A stretch of 64,000 nucleotides of DNA from a virus: IMG/VR virus record IMGVR_UViG_3300028269_000003, positions 1 through 64,000 of that record. One strand, 5' to 3'. Positions 48,931 through 56,627 of the stretch are shown here, one piece after another (the stretch's first letter is position 1; every line of letters begins with the position of its first letter). The notes under the pieces were generated by a model. The model had not been told where the DNA came from. It saw nothing but the letters and a program-made list of their open reading frames with translations, and made no database searches. The position numbers were made by a program, and so were the translations under genes.

Positions 48931-49677
48931 TTAATAATCCCCTATCCATTGCCCTTAAAGTCATCAATTCCCAATTAGTTAGCTTTCTGTTAGTTACCCT
49001 TAACCAAGATTCTATCTCAGTGCAACTAATTGGGTTTGCGTTCATGCCGTATTGCCTAGTAAAACTTAAATCAGAAAACAAACCTATAAGATATTTTACT
49101 TTATTTGGCACATTTGGTGATATTAATTCGTCAGGCATCTTGCGTGTACGTTTATACACAGCCTGTAAATGTTCTCGTAAAGTATGACCATCTTTTTGTT
49201 TAACGTTTAACTTTGTTTCATGCTTAACAAACTCTACGAGAGAATCTGTTAAGCCTTGATAAAATTTGCTATATCCATCATCCCACGTTGCACTTGCGTT
49301 CGTATAATTGGATATTGTTTATAAATACGTTCAGCTTCATCAATGCTAAAACTTATTTCTTTTCCATTTTCAATTAAACCTTTCCAGCCTTTAGTGTATT
49401 TAGCTAGAAATTTAGCAGTAATTTCAGCATCAAATTTATCAACTAAAATCTTGTTTTGCGCCAACTGTTTTTTAGTAGGATTTTCAGGAAGTTTATTTTC
49501 TTCTTTGTAATCCTCAATTTCAGCGAATAAAATGGATAAATCATCTTGATAATTTGTTGACATAGCACCAACCACAGTGATTTCTAAGCCCATAGGCTCG
49601 TTATCTAGTGGGTTCAATATCTTTATATCAACTCCGTTATTTGATGCGCCTATAACGTCAAGTTTTGAAATATCCAT
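48920..49677 (-). CDS. Tail assembly chaperone fusion gpGT, made by -1 frameshift
   Basis: The -1 frame is open from the slippery site (49261-49267) to 48920, although no start of its own is needed. A ribosome slipping on A AAT TTT would read 139 gpG residues and then 113 more (YQGLTDSLVEFVKHE... to GLLNGN). Two overlapping frames before the tape measure gene joined by a slip site are the known lambda G/GT arrangement. The predicted product is 252 aa. Confidence 0.75.
49249..49677 (-). CDS. Tail assembly chaperone, gpG-like (142 aa)
   Basis: Acidic N-terminal domain (ISKLDVIGASNNGVDIKILN), charged helical middle and end MMDIANFIKA. It lies between the tail tube and tape measure genes. The zero frame stops 10 bases after the slippery heptamer. 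Confidence 0.75.
   Translation of the reverse strand: MDISKLDVIGASNNGVDIKILNPLDNEPMGLEITVVGAMSTNYQDDLSILFAEIEDYKEENKLPENPTKKQLAQNKILVDKFDAEITAKFLAKYTKGWKGLIENGKEISFSIDEAERIYKQYPIIRTQVQRGMMDIANFIKA
49261..49267 (-). promoter_or_regulatory. Programmed -1 frameshift site AAATTTT
   Basis: On the minus strand the heptamer A AAT TTT is in the gpG reading frame (GCA AAT TTT ATC). It has the X XXY YYZ form for tandem slippage to AAA TTT. The following -1 frame is open for 113 codons. Lambda uses a different heptamer at the same place. Confidence 0.75.
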
Positions 49678-49685
49678 TTTTACCC

Positions 49686-50882
49686 TTATGCTGCTGAATC
49701 TTGAACAATAAGAGTTGTTTTATCTTCACCAGTGCCTGTGTCATTAAACAATGCTTGATAACTGATAGTTTGCACTAACCCTTTTTCACCGTCATCTTTT
49801 GTTGCAGAACCTAATTTAACTCTAGGCATTACAAATGATACAAAGTCGGGGTTTTTAGCATTTGAAGTCGTAAACACAAACATCAATGCGACTTCATCTT
49901 CATCAATGAAAGCATCACGCAAATCACCGTTTTCAAAGAAAGCTGTCAATTCACCTGTTACTACCACACGACCTTCAAAAATGTCTGGGTAAGTGTTTGA
50001 GCCTACAACTGGTTCAGCACTCATATTACCTGCAACGTTAATAGTTAGACCAGTCAATACTGTTTGACGTGAGCCTAAAGCGTATGCCAAGCCGTTTACA
50101 GACGCTAATATGCCTGTGTTAGTAGTAGCAGTAGGGCTGGTAAAATATTCAGCCTGCGCTGTTGTAATATCTTTACCCATAAAGTCAATGCCGATTGTAG
50201 CCATACCAGTAGGTGGTAAAGCCACATTAACTGAGTTTACCTTGCATCCAGTAAACAATTCAGATTCATCAACATCATCATGGAAGTGTTCAATACTGAA
50301 TGAATCGTCAGTTTGTGCTGTTTCAGGGGTGTAAGATTTTTTACCAACTACTGAAATTGTAACTGTATCGCCAGCAACTTCATCTGTCAGCACTACACCA
50401 TCCAGCGGAACGATATTCAATGTGCCAGCCGCAACACCAGTGACTAAGCAATAATGGTCATTGTTGTTTGCGGTAGTGAAACCTGTCGCTGAGATAACGT
50501 CACCAACTTTAAAGCCGTCAGTTACAAAGCCGCTTGATGAATCTGTTAATGTTGTGCCTGTGCCTGCTACTGCGTAAGTAGTGCCTGCGCCAGTAGATGC
50601 GCCTGCTACAAAGTCTTTACGCAAAGCAGCCGCAATAAACTGTGAATAAGTCTTAGGTGATAATTCACCATTGATTGAACCAGCAACACTACGCACACCA
50701 TGACGATAATCTGCCACTTGATAATCAGTACGAATTTCTGCTGATTGATATGCTTCTTTAGTTAATGATAAGTCTGAAGTCACTCTGCGGAGTAATTGAC
50801 CGCCAGTTGCACCAGCAGCCACACCCCAAGTTGTTTCTTTTTTAAATCTGACCTGTTTAGCTACGCCTGTCGCTAATGCCAT
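49686..50882 (-). CDS. Major tail tube protein (398 aa)
   Basis: Starts ATGVAKQVRFKKETTWGVAA, the pattern of phage tail tube proteins (KKETTWG). Has an inserted SH3/Ig-like region near 105-150 (TLTDSSSGFVTDGFKVGD, VISATGFTTANNND). Directly upstream of gpG, as expected. Longer than lambda gpV, consistent with added surface domains. Confidence 0.8.
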   Translation of the reverse strand: MALATGVAKQVRFKKETTWGVAAGATGGQLLRRVTSDLSLTKEAYQSAEIRTDYQVADYRHGVRSVAGSINGELSPKTYSQFIAAALRKDFVAGASTGAGTTYAVAGTGTTLTDSSSGFVTDGFKVGDVISATGFTTANNNDHYCLVTGVAAGTLNIVPLDGVVLTDEVAGDTVTISVVGKKSYTPETAQTDDSFSIEHFHDDVDESELFTGCKVNSVNVALPPTGMATIGIDFMGKDITTAQAEYFTSPTATTNTGILASVNGLAYALGSRQTVLTGLTINVAGNMSAEPVVGSNTYPDIFEGRVVVTGELTAFFENGDLRDAFIDEDEVALMFVFTTSNAKNPDFVSFVMPRVKLGSATKDDGEKGLVQTISYQALFNDTGTGEDKTTLIVQDSAA

Positions 50883-50897
50883 AATAATTTCCTTTCT

Positions 50898-51311
50898 TTA
50901 AAAAACATCAGCCTGATAACGAATAGAAACAGGCAAAATATACCAGCCTTCAACATTTAAAGCAGGGTTAATGCTTGGGCTGTTTAATACTCTAACTACA
51001 ATTTGACCTACTGTAAATGACTGTCCTCTAGCAAAATAATTTAGCAAGCTATCAGCCGTAGTAGTTGCTGTGGCAGTGCCGTCACCTTCTTTAAGATAAA
51101 TGCTTGCTTGCAAGATGCCTACGTAGCGTTTGTGTGCATCACCTAGTGATGGGTTTTCAGTTTCAGCAGGCAGCAAGTTTAACCTTAAATAAGCAGTATT
51201 TTGTGCAGGCTTATAAGGTACGTTTTCCCATGCAATAGGAAAGTTAGCGTTAGCTGCTGACCATGCGCCAACTGCAACTTCTAATGCTTGTCTGACCGAT
51301 TTAACACTCAT
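50898..51311 (-). CDS. Tail terminator-like protein (137 aa)
   Basis: VRQALEVAVGAWSAANANFP, IAWENVPYKPAQNTAYLRLN and ILQASIYLKEGDGT are the layout of the tail terminator/DUF4128 group (lambda gpU role). Between HK97-gp10-like and tail tube genes. ATGA overlap. Confidence 0.75.
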   Translation of the reverse strand: MSVKSVRQALEVAVGAWSAANANFPIAWENVPYKPAQNTAYLRLNLLPAETENPSLGDAHKRYVGILQASIYLKEGDGTATATTTADSLLNYFARGQSFTVGQIVVRVLNSPSINPALNVEGWYILPVSIRYQADVF

Positions 51312-51703
51312 GCGTATTTACCTGCTATTTCCATTACTGAAATTCTAGCCATACCTTGTGGTGCTTGACCTGAATAACCCATCTCTAAACGATAAGAATA
51401 AGGCAAGTTATTTGTAATATATATAGAATTGTCTTTAACTTCCCATTTTTTAGTTGCCGCATCTGCTTCAGTAAAAATTCCAGAGCTTGGCGCACTACCA
51501 AATGGTTGATTGTCTAATCTATCTGATTGATTTGTGTATGGGTAATTTATCCCAACATACCAGTTACCACGAAAACGACCAGAATCTACTGGGCTTTTCT
51601 GTACAACTTTAACATACAAATCCAAAGCAATTTTACGGACTACTAATTTAGTATTGCCATTAGCTTTCTTTGTCCATTTATCTATGTCAATAGTGAAACT
51701 CAT
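51308..51703 (-). CDS. HK97 gp10-like head-tail/tail completion protein (131 aa)
   Basis: KIALDLYVKVVQKSPVDSGR and FRGNWYVGINYP are the gp10 family core (helix then SPVDSGRFRGNW). The end YRLEMGYSGQAPQGMARIS is the usual Ala/Gly end. Coupled to both neighbours by ATGA. Confidence 0.8.
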   Translation of the reverse strand: MSFTIDIDKWTKKANGNTKLVVRKIALDLYVKVVQKSPVDSGRFRGNWYVGINYPYTNQSDRLDNQPFGSAPSSGIFTEADAATKKWEVKDNSIYITNNLPYSYRLEMGYSGQAPQGMARISVMEIAGKYA

Positions 51704-52056
51704 ACTCGAACCTGCATTTCATGTATGACTACTAACCCAGCAGGATTGATAGTTTTAATGCTAATAATGCGATAAGTTACACCATCAAAAATAAACAAAT
51801 CTGTAACGTCAGGCGTTACATCACCTTTAATGATTGCTTTTCTATCTGTAACTTCAACCATTGAATCAACTGCGTTAATCTGGCTTTGTGTGTAATTTAA
51901 CAAAACCCCATAAGTAGAATAGTCATTAATGGTTATTACACTTAAACCTGTGTCTGGGTCATAATCACCTGATGTTTGCTTTCTTAACGTGCAAGCCTTG
52001 CCTTTGCTTTCAATCAAGCGTGAGGCGGTATCTTGCAGGTTTTGATAGAAACTCAT
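51700..52056 (-). CDS. Head closure/neck-type protein (118 aa)
   Basis: Beta-rich after an N-terminal helix (NLQDTASRLIESKGKACTLR), with YGVLLNYTQSQINAV and LFIFDGVTYRIISIKTINP, as in head-closure proteins of siphophages. Position between connector and gp10-like genes. Confidence 0.62.
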   Translation of the reverse strand: MSFYQNLQDTASRLIESKGKACTLRKQTSGDYDPDTGLSVITINDYSTYGVLLNYTQSQINAVDSMVEVTDRKAIIKGDVTPDVTDLFIFDGVTYRIISIKTINPAGLVVIHEMQVRV

Positions 52057-52883
52057 GCTCTTAACACTTTACGAAATGAGCCACTAGAACCAGTAGCAAG
52101 ATAAGGCGCAAGCAAATTATCTATTGCACGATATTTTGTATACTGTGGCTGTGATTTATCATATTCAACTTCAATCACATCAACCTTTTCACGAATTGTA
52201 GCTCTAGCCAAGTCAGGTGCTAATTCACCACTGTTAGCTTTATATGCCAATTCAGCGCAAGCATTAATAACTTCTAACGGCACATTGTCTGATGGATAAT
52301 AATAATTGCCACCAAGCATTTGATAACCGTTAATTGTGCTGGCTTCGTAGTCTTCACGTTCCATAAAATTGCGTGGAAAATCTAAAGCCTGTTCTGCGCT
52401 AACTCGAACGCCTTTCCAACGCATACGATAGACTTGCTGTAAGTAATCAGTTGCTTGCACTAGCAAACTTTGTCTTTCGCCTGCTGTAATTAAAGCCCAA
52501 GATAGATTCCCACGTTTTGCGTGATAATCATTAGCATCATCAAGGCTACATAATGAGATAGCGTCTGTTTTACCAGTACCATCTTCAACAATAAACCAAT
52601 CGCCCAAAACAGTAATTGTTTCAGCAGTTGTTGCAGAAGTTGAGCCTGTGTTATTTGTAGCCGTTATAACGCATTGAAGTTGATGGTCTGTATCATCAGC
52701 AATAACGACATAATGAGAAAGAGTTGCGCCTGCAATATTTTCAACATTAGCATTAACTCTTTGCCATTGATAAGAGTAAGAAGTAACACCACCAGTCCAT
52801 GTACCATTACTTACAGACAAAGTTTCACCAACGGCAACAGTTCCGCTAATGACTGGGAGAACGGTATTGACTGGAGCTGCCAT
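52053..52883 (-). CDS. Head-tail adaptor (DnaT-like fold) with N-terminal Ig-like domain
   Basis: 276 aa in two parts. Residues 1-92 are an Ig-like module (PVISGTVAVGETLSVSNGTW, YSYQWQRVNANVENIAGATL). Residues 93-276 follow the DnaT-like/adaptor pattern (LDDANDYHAKRGNLSW, DYLQQVYRMRWKG, LDFPRNF, EVINACAELAYKA). The Ig part is probably exposed on the virion neck. Confidence 0.68.
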   Translation of the reverse strand: MAAPVNTVLPVISGTVAVGETLSVSNGTWTGGVTSYSYQWQRVNANVENIAGATLSHYVVIADDTDHQLQCVITATNNTGSTSATTAETITVLGDWFIVEDGTGKTDAISLCSLDDANDYHAKRGNLSWALITAGERQSLLVQATDYLQQVYRMRWKGVRVSAEQALDFPRNFMEREDYEASTINGYQMLGGNYYYPSDNVPLEVINACAELAYKANSGELAPDLARATIREKVDVIEVEYDKSQPQYTKYRAIDNLLAPYLATGSSGSFRKVLRA

Positions 52884-53095
52884 TATTCAATCCTTACAAT
52901 AGATTTATGTTTTAACTGAAACCTAACTGCATATTCGCTAGTTTCAAATATTTCACCTATTTTACGACCATCAACTGGCTTGACGACTTTAACTTTAATC
53001 AAACCGTTATTTTGTTTCGGCAATTCTATCACTTCATTAATTTCTTGTGTAATAACTTTTTGTTGTGTAACAACTTTTGATTTAGTTCTAGCCAT
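52883..53095 (-). CDS. Small protein with KHKS domain (70 aa)
   Basis: The C-terminal 40 residues (IKVKVVKPVDGRKIGEIFET, VRFQLKHKSI) match the C-terminus of the 53088-53783 protein. Lys/Gln-rich N-terminus. Overlaps both neighbours. Possibly a virion-surface or enzyme-tethering module; not recognised. Confidence 0.5.
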   Translation of the reverse strand: MARTKSKVVTQQKVITQEINEVIELPKQNNGLIKVKVVKPVDGRKIGEIFETSEYAVRFQLKHKSIVRIE

Positions 53096-53783
53096 TTAGA
53101 ATCTCCAGAGATTTATGTTTAATTTGCAATCTAACTTCATGCGCTGATACTGTTAAAACAGTGCCTATCGGCCATTGATAGCCACGATACTCAAATGGTG
53201 CAACAACTTTAACTTTAACTTGACCTTCTAATGCTTCGCCAAATATCTGCGGTATTACAAAATCATTAAACTTTTCTGCTTTGTCGTATTGCTTAAAATA
53301 TTTAGTAAGGCAACCGCTAACAACTCTGTTTTCACATTTATTATGTTTGATAAATTTTTCATGCATTTGCATGATTCGTTTATCGCCATTATAACAATCA
53401 AATCCTGCATAGATAATAGGGTGCGCTCCCATCAAGTAAGCAACCCATGATGCTATTACGCCACTGTTAAACAGATACGGATAATCAGGCCAACGGCATA
53501 TTTGATACTGCCCCCAATGCCACGGACTAATTACAGGCGCATCTGAATATTGCCTTAACCAATCACGCATCCATGCTTTATTGCCTGTGTGAATATTATC
53601 CATGCAAACAATGTAATCAACTTTTCTGCGCTTTGCGCCATGCTCATTTACAGAAATGTAAACATCAGCATCAATTTGCTTTAAGTCATCATCTAGCGAT
53701 TTGCCACCACCCATTATACAAATTGACTTGCCTGCATGAGCCATAATCAAATCAGATAAAGGTGCTACTTGGTCAAACTTCAC
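53088..53783 (-). CDS. MptE/DUF115-like glycan-associated protein with extra C-terminal domain
   Basis: Start GTG at 53783 is preferred: GTGA overlap with the glycosyltransferase stop and a GGGATG ribosome site. GKSICIMGGGKSLDDDLKQI, DADVYISVNEHG and VDYIVCMDN follow the DUF115/MptE-like Rossmann layout found with surface-glycan genes. GVIASWVAYLMGAHPIIYAG is the second half. The last 45 residues form the KHKS module shared with the next gene. Confidence 0.62.
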   Translation of the reverse strand: MKFDQVAPLSDLIMAHAGKSICIMGGGKSLDDDLKQIDADVYISVNEHGAKRRKVDYIVCMDNIHTGNKAWMRDWLRQYSDAPVISPWHWGQYQICRWPDYPYLFNSGVIASWVAYLMGAHPIIYAGFDCYNGDKRIMQMHEKFIKHNKCENRVVSGCLTKYFKQYDKAEKFNDFVIPQIFGEALEGQVKVKVVAPFEYRGYQWPIGTVLTVSAHEVRLQIKHKSLEILNG

Positions 53784-54340
53784 AGCCCAACATCCCAAGG
53801 TCTTGGCTTGCCATGAAAACATACAATATCAGCATCATCAGGTATGCCTTTTTTACAGTGATATTTCCATGAATAAACATTCATAATATCTTGCCACCGT
53901 TGGGCATCTTTAACAAATGGCAAAATAAAGCCTTGGTCACCGCTAGGCCATTTAACGTGCTTTGCCATATTGCCTTGTGGGTCTTTTATGAAAGCATCCC
54001 AAATCTTTGCTCTAGTTTCTTGTGTAAGATACATTAAACCTGACCCGATTACATTATCATCACCGAAATCAGTTAATACTGTATCTACATTTACATTCTC
54101 AGGTTCGTTGATAACCAAAGTGTCTAAATCATAAAACATCACATCGCCATGTATGTCTGGGCGGCATATTTCTATTTTTGCCCACCATTTAGCCCAGTCA
54201 TACCATAAAGATAGTGTTTTAATGCCTTCAATCTTCACGTCTGATAGGCATACAAGGTTTTTTACTTGGCTTGATAGTCTATGCACATGGTCAGGATTAA
54301 AATCGCCACCAGAGCGCAATACGCAAATATTAGTAATCAT
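53780..54340 (-). CDS. GT-A glycosyltransferase-like protein (186 aa)
   Basis: The N-terminal strand ITNICVLRSGGDFNPDHVHRL, then MFYDLDTLV, gives the DxD metal/nucleotide-sugar motif. SGDQGFILPF and FHGKPRPWD are the later GT8/capsular-type motifs. Lies with a methyltransferase and an MptE-like gene between capsid and connector genes. Could glycosylate virion or host surface. Confidence 0.68.
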   Translation of the reverse strand: MITNICVLRSGGDFNPDHVHRLSSQVKNLVCLSDVKIEGIKTLSLWYDWAKWWAKIEICRPDIHGDVMFYDLDTLVINEPENVNVDTVLTDFGDDNVIGSGLMYLTQETRAKIWDAFIKDPQGNMAKHVKWPSGDQGFILPFVKDAQRWQDIMNVYSWKYHCKKGIPDDADIVCFHGKPRPWDVGL

Positions 54341-54855
54341 TCAAACACCATTAAATCTAAATCAGTGTTATATCTTGGATATGGCACTTTGATAATGTTA
54401 GGCACTTTGCCAATCATGTTTATATATTCTGATATGTCACGATTAAAAACAGGTGGGGTGCCTTTCCTGCGCCATTTCCTACCTGTAATTTCACCAATAA
54501 CTATGCGTTCATAGTTTTTCATTATTTCAATAACTGACTCTATTTCATCATCAGGAATATGTAAAAGAACTGTATAAGCAAGCACGGTGTCAGCAGGCTT
54601 CCATTCATTAACATATTTATATCTTGGATTGTTTATTTTAGCCTGTTTTAAAGCGTGTGTATTTATATCGTAACCTTGATACATTAAAGAATTAAAGTAA
54701 GGCGATAAACGACCATCACCGCACCCAAATTCAAACACATAACCTCTACACGCCATCTGCAATGCACGTTCTAATCCAATCTCAGGATAACGTTCGTTAG
54801 GCGGTGTAATATGGTCTAAATCAATGTTGTTTAGCCAGTAATCTTTTGTACTCAT
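54337..54855 (-). CDS. Class I SAM-dependent methyltransferase (172 aa)
   Basis: VFEFGCGDGRLSPYF is the AdoMet motif I; YQGYDINTHAL is motif II with an acidic residue; ADTVLAYTVLLHIPDDEIES is motif IV/post. The small-molecule or sugar type is likelier than DNA because no target-recognition domain is present. Start MSTKDYW chosen; preceded by a terminator after the capsid gene. Confidence 0.72.
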   Translation of the reverse strand: MSTKDYWLNNIDLDHITPPNERYPEIGLERALQMACRGYVFEFGCGDGRLSPYFNSLMYQGYDINTHALKQAKINNPRYKYVNEWKPADTVLAYTVLLHIPDDEIESVIEIMKNYERIVIGEITGRKWRRKGTPPVFNRDISEYINMIGKVPNIIKVPYPRYNTDLDLMVFE

Positions 54856-54859
54856 AAGC

Positions 54860-54894
54860 AAAAAGGGAGAAAGCCAATTAAGACAATCTCCCTT
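54860..54894 (-). terminator. Terminator-like hairpin after the capsid gene
   Basis: On the minus strand AAGGGAGA (54887-54894) pairs with TCTCCCTT (54863-54870), 16-base loop, then TTTTTG. A complete intrinsic terminator within the late operon would raise capsid over downstream mRNA unless read through. It lies at the entry to the methyltransferase-glycosyltransferase insert. Confidence 0.75.
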
Positions 54895-54914
54895 CCGTTC
54901 CCCTTACTTTATCA

Positions 54915-55883
54915 CTAAGCTGCTTGGCTCAATGTAAGTACACCAGCGGTGTGTTTGATTGATGTAGCAGTTTTTGTCCAATTACTTCCTGTTGCCAATT
55001 CAGCATCAGTTGGGGATTTAACTGAAGTTGACCAGCTATAACCTTTAAGACCTAGACCAAATGTGTAATCAGCTTGGAATGTAGTCTTAATGCGTTGTGA
55101 GCCGTTGACTGTTTCAATGTTAGTTACCAAGTCGCCTGCATTGTGGCAAACAATACCACCAGCAGCCAATGACAATACTTTGATGTCATTAGTTGCAGTA
55201 GCTGGAGTTTCACGCAATGCTGGTGCGTCAGTTACAACAATACGTTTGCCAAGAATATCAACAACAGTAACGTTACCTGCAACAAACAATTGTGAAGCAT
55301 TAGTCAAGTTCAAGCCAACCAAAGCATGGTAAGTTGCCCCATCCATTACGTCAGCAACAAGCAACTGTGAAGAATCACCAAACAAAGCGTGACCTTGATT
55401 AATGTCTGCATAAGTAATTGCACGCCCAGTGCCAGTATCATAAACCGCAGTAGCACCTACGTTTTCGATTGCTGCAACAGCAGAAGCGATACCTGCGTTC
55501 AACATATCTTTAACGATAGATTCTGACAAGTTTTGTGAGATGGCTGCCAATGCTGCTTGTGGGTTTGTGCGAATCCATGATAACTGTGCAGGTTCCCATG
55601 CAATAGGACCAAATCCACCAGCCACTTTTACAGTATTGTCTTGCAATTCAGCTACGTTAGTTGCTGATGCTGATGTGTTTGTTGCATAGCGGTCAACACG
55701 ACGTTGCGCAGCGTGAAGGCTTGAGAACATAGATTTCATTAAGAAATCACCGTCGAAACCTTCAGTAGTTAATTGAATAGCACCTGCTGATGCCTCGTTA
55801 AACTTATCCACCATTTGTGAAACGGTTTCAATAGTTGCTTCCTTAACGTATTCGTTAAAGACCTTCATATCTGATAAAGCCAT
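54915..55883 (-). CDS. Major capsid protein, phage B (HK97-fold type)
   Basis: 322 aa. Starts ALSDMKVFNEYVKEATIETV and has KVAGGFGPIAWEPAQLSWI, GHALFGDSSQLLVADVMDGA and LGKRIVVTDAPALRE. The pattern fits capsid proteins of siphophages with a separate scaffold. Unrelated to the phage A coat. Follows the scaffold gene. Confidence 0.82.
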   Translation of the reverse strand: MALSDMKVFNEYVKEATIETVSQMVDKFNEASAGAIQLTTEGFDGDFLMKSMFSSLHAAQRRVDRYATNTSASATNVAELQDNTVKVAGGFGPIAWEPAQLSWIRTNPQAALAAISQNLSESIVKDMLNAGIASAVAAIENVGATAVYDTGTGRAITYADINQGHALFGDSSQLLVADVMDGATYHALVGLNLTNASQLFVAGNVTVVDILGKRIVVTDAPALRETPATATNDIKVLSLAAGGIVCHNAGDLVTNIETVNGSQRIKTTFQADYTFGLGLKGYSWSTSVKSPTDAELATGSNWTKTATSIKHTAGVLTLSQAA

Positions 55884-55903
55884 GATAAATTCCTTTTAGT
55901 TAG

Positions 55904-56530
55904 TTAAGCCGATTCATTTAGGCCAAACTTACTACCAAAATATTCAGCACGTTCTTTTAAATTGCCGTCAATCTTGCCCTTAGTTTGACCAGAGCCGCCA
56001 GATGAACCGCCACTTGAACCACCACCGCTGTTAGCAGGTGCAGATACAAAGTATCGACCTTCTTCTGACTTTGCCCACTCATTTACAAAATCTGCAAGTG
56101 CTTTATCGCCTACTTTAGCAATACGAGTATCACCTTCAGCTACTAATTGCACTTGACTGGCTAATGTAGATTTAACGGCTTTCAGAAATGCTGGATTGGT
56201 TACACCGACTTTAGTCAATGCTTCAGTTAATCCATTTTCAACAAGTAATTTTTGTGTAAAACCAGATTCCGCTTCAAGTTGTTTTTGAATATTGCTTACA
56301 GCCTCGTTAGCCTTTTTCAAATCCTTTTCATACTTCGATAATTGCTCTTTATATGAATCACGTTCGCTTTCTAGTTTTTCCAAGTCCTCAGGACTTACTT
56401 GTTTACCTTTACGCAACTGCTTCACTTCGTTTAAAAGTTCATCACGCTTTTCTGCTAAAGGGCGTGTTGCTTCTTCTACTGCGTGTTTAATTGCGTCTTT
56501 AATTTCTGGGTCGTTAATATCAATAGCCAT
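55904..56530 (-). CDS. Scaffolding protein, phage B (208 aa)
   Basis: Coiled coil (LEKLESERDSYKEQLSKYEK) and charged helical composition, then a Gly/Ser-rich segment (SGGGSSGGSSGGSG). A C-terminal helix contacts capsid in such families (GP20/DUF4355-like). Directly upstream of the capsid gene and downstream of the hairpin cluster. Confidence 0.75.
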   Translation of the reverse strand: MAIDINDPEIKDAIKHAVEEATRPLAEKRDELLNEVKQLRKGKQVSPEDLEKLESERDSYKEQLSKYEKDLKKANEAVSNIQKQLEAESGFTQKLLVENGLTEALTKVGVTNPAFLKAVKSTLASQVQLVAEGDTRIAKVGDKALADFVNEWAKSEEGRYFVSAPANSGGGSSGGSSGGSGQTKGKIDGNLKERAEYFGSKFGLNESA

Positions 56531-56537
56531 GTTATGT

Positions 56538-56613
56538 TCCCTCAGGGATGTTGTGGACTCAGTCCGAAAATAAATATATTAGGCTCAGCCTTAATATCAT
56601 ATTGTTATATTAA
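56538..56613 (-). other. Cluster of four hairpins before scaffold-capsid genes (phage B)
   Basis: Three small palindromes share a CTGAG core with TGA loop (minus strand): AGG-CTGAG-CCT (56581-56591), GGA-CTGAG-TCC (56555-56565), TCC-CTGAG-GGA (56538-56548). Upstream in the transcript is TTAATAT/ATATTAA (56591-56613). No open frame or U-tract. They would crowd the 5' end of the scaffold-capsid message. Confidence 0.6.
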
Positions 56614-56627
56614 ACCTTTTTTTATGT

